Source: Isoetes taiwanensis (lineage: Eukaryota > Streptophyta > Lycopodiopsida > Isoetales > Isoetaceae). From it: a stretch of 64,000 nt of DNA. This document shows, in pieces, positions 63,771 to 64,000 of this stretch. The notes under the pieces are model-generated. The model worked only from the letters and a program-made list of their open reading frames with translations. It did no database searches and was not told the DNA's origin. The first letter of the stretch is position 1. Each line of letters begins with the position of its first letter. The stretch covers positions 341,806 to 405,805 of the forward strand of contig JAJEKV010000191.1 in assembly GCA_021234155.1 (NCBI GenBank), in the 5' to 3' direction. Position numbers and translations under genes: made by a program.

Positions 63771-64000
63771 AAAGTAATGGTACCCGGCCTTCTTTGAGTA
63801 CATAAATCAAAGGAACCTTTAATTTCTTTCTTTTTTTTTCTTCTCCTTTTTTTCTAACCCCCTTCTCCCTCCTTTGCCTTCCCTTCCCCTTCCTTTTTTC
63901 TTTCTCTTTTTTCTTATCGACTTTTCCCTTTCTTTTTATCTTTCCCAGCTCTTCCCCATTTTCCACTACTCTCTTTCCCTTTCCTTTTCCCTTCCTCTTC
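63771..64000 (-). mobile_element. Polypyrimidine Helitron, copy 3 (runs off window)
   Basis: Third copy of the element at 303 and 30220, starting with the same AAAG/GTAATGGTACCC boundary. The window ends 230 bp into it. Confidence 0.75.

Overview
The window reads as repeat-rich nuclear DNA of a land plant with a large genome. The evidence is Helitron termini, an LTR retrotransposon with a tRNA-primed PBS-like site, a Penelope-like reverse transcriptase gene, and gene fragments whose best matches are plant proteins (HEN1, ALG2-type mannosyltransferase, GDSL esterase, PPR). I cannot name the species; a fern, lycophyte or gymnosperm is possible. No intact ordinary host gene, rRNA, tRNA or CRISPR is seen.

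Layout. 1-2.3 kb: the right part of a large repeat, ending in a minus-strand Helitron with polypyrimidine cargo. 2.3-13.9 kb: mostly unrecognised DNA with (TA)n tracts, two more short Helitrons (7763-9641 plus, 10730-12537 minus) and a small AT-hook-like ORF (13187-13459). 13.95-19.83 kb: a mosaic insertion flanked by an 11-bp direct repeat. It is built from LTR-like units in both orientations whose hairpins keep pairing while their arm sequences change. 20-24.6 kb: a two-ORF gene pair (Cys-rich ORF1; Penelope-like RT N-terminal half). A Helitron 3' end at 24582 cuts the second ORF. 24.6-32.0 kb: stacked minus-strand Helitrons carrying GDSL-like and ALG2-like fragments and another AT-hook ORF. 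32.0-40.6 kb: head-to-tail plus-strand Helitrons, one carrying three HEN1 exon remnants. 40.6-49.1 kb: largely unidentified DNA with a PPR fragment. 49.16-64 kb: a second copy of the 15.23-30.7 kb block, in the same order and orientation.

The segment at 1-2170 also matches 29917-32040, and 63455-64000 matches both. So three copies of a composite block (LTR mosaic, Penelope-like genes, nested Helitrons) occur here, separated by unrelated spacers of about 13 and 17 kb.

Two things deserve attention. First, the window holds several structured non-coding families: a palindrome and a cloverleaf-like cassette with compensatory arm changes, and a roughly 67-bp motif with nested inverted repeats in three unrelated places. 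Second, sequence quality seems to change at about 32045. To the right, differences from the left copy cluster at CAG/CTG sites and recur identically at independent places. This looks like systematic base-calling error, so the broken frames in the right copy should not be read as biology.
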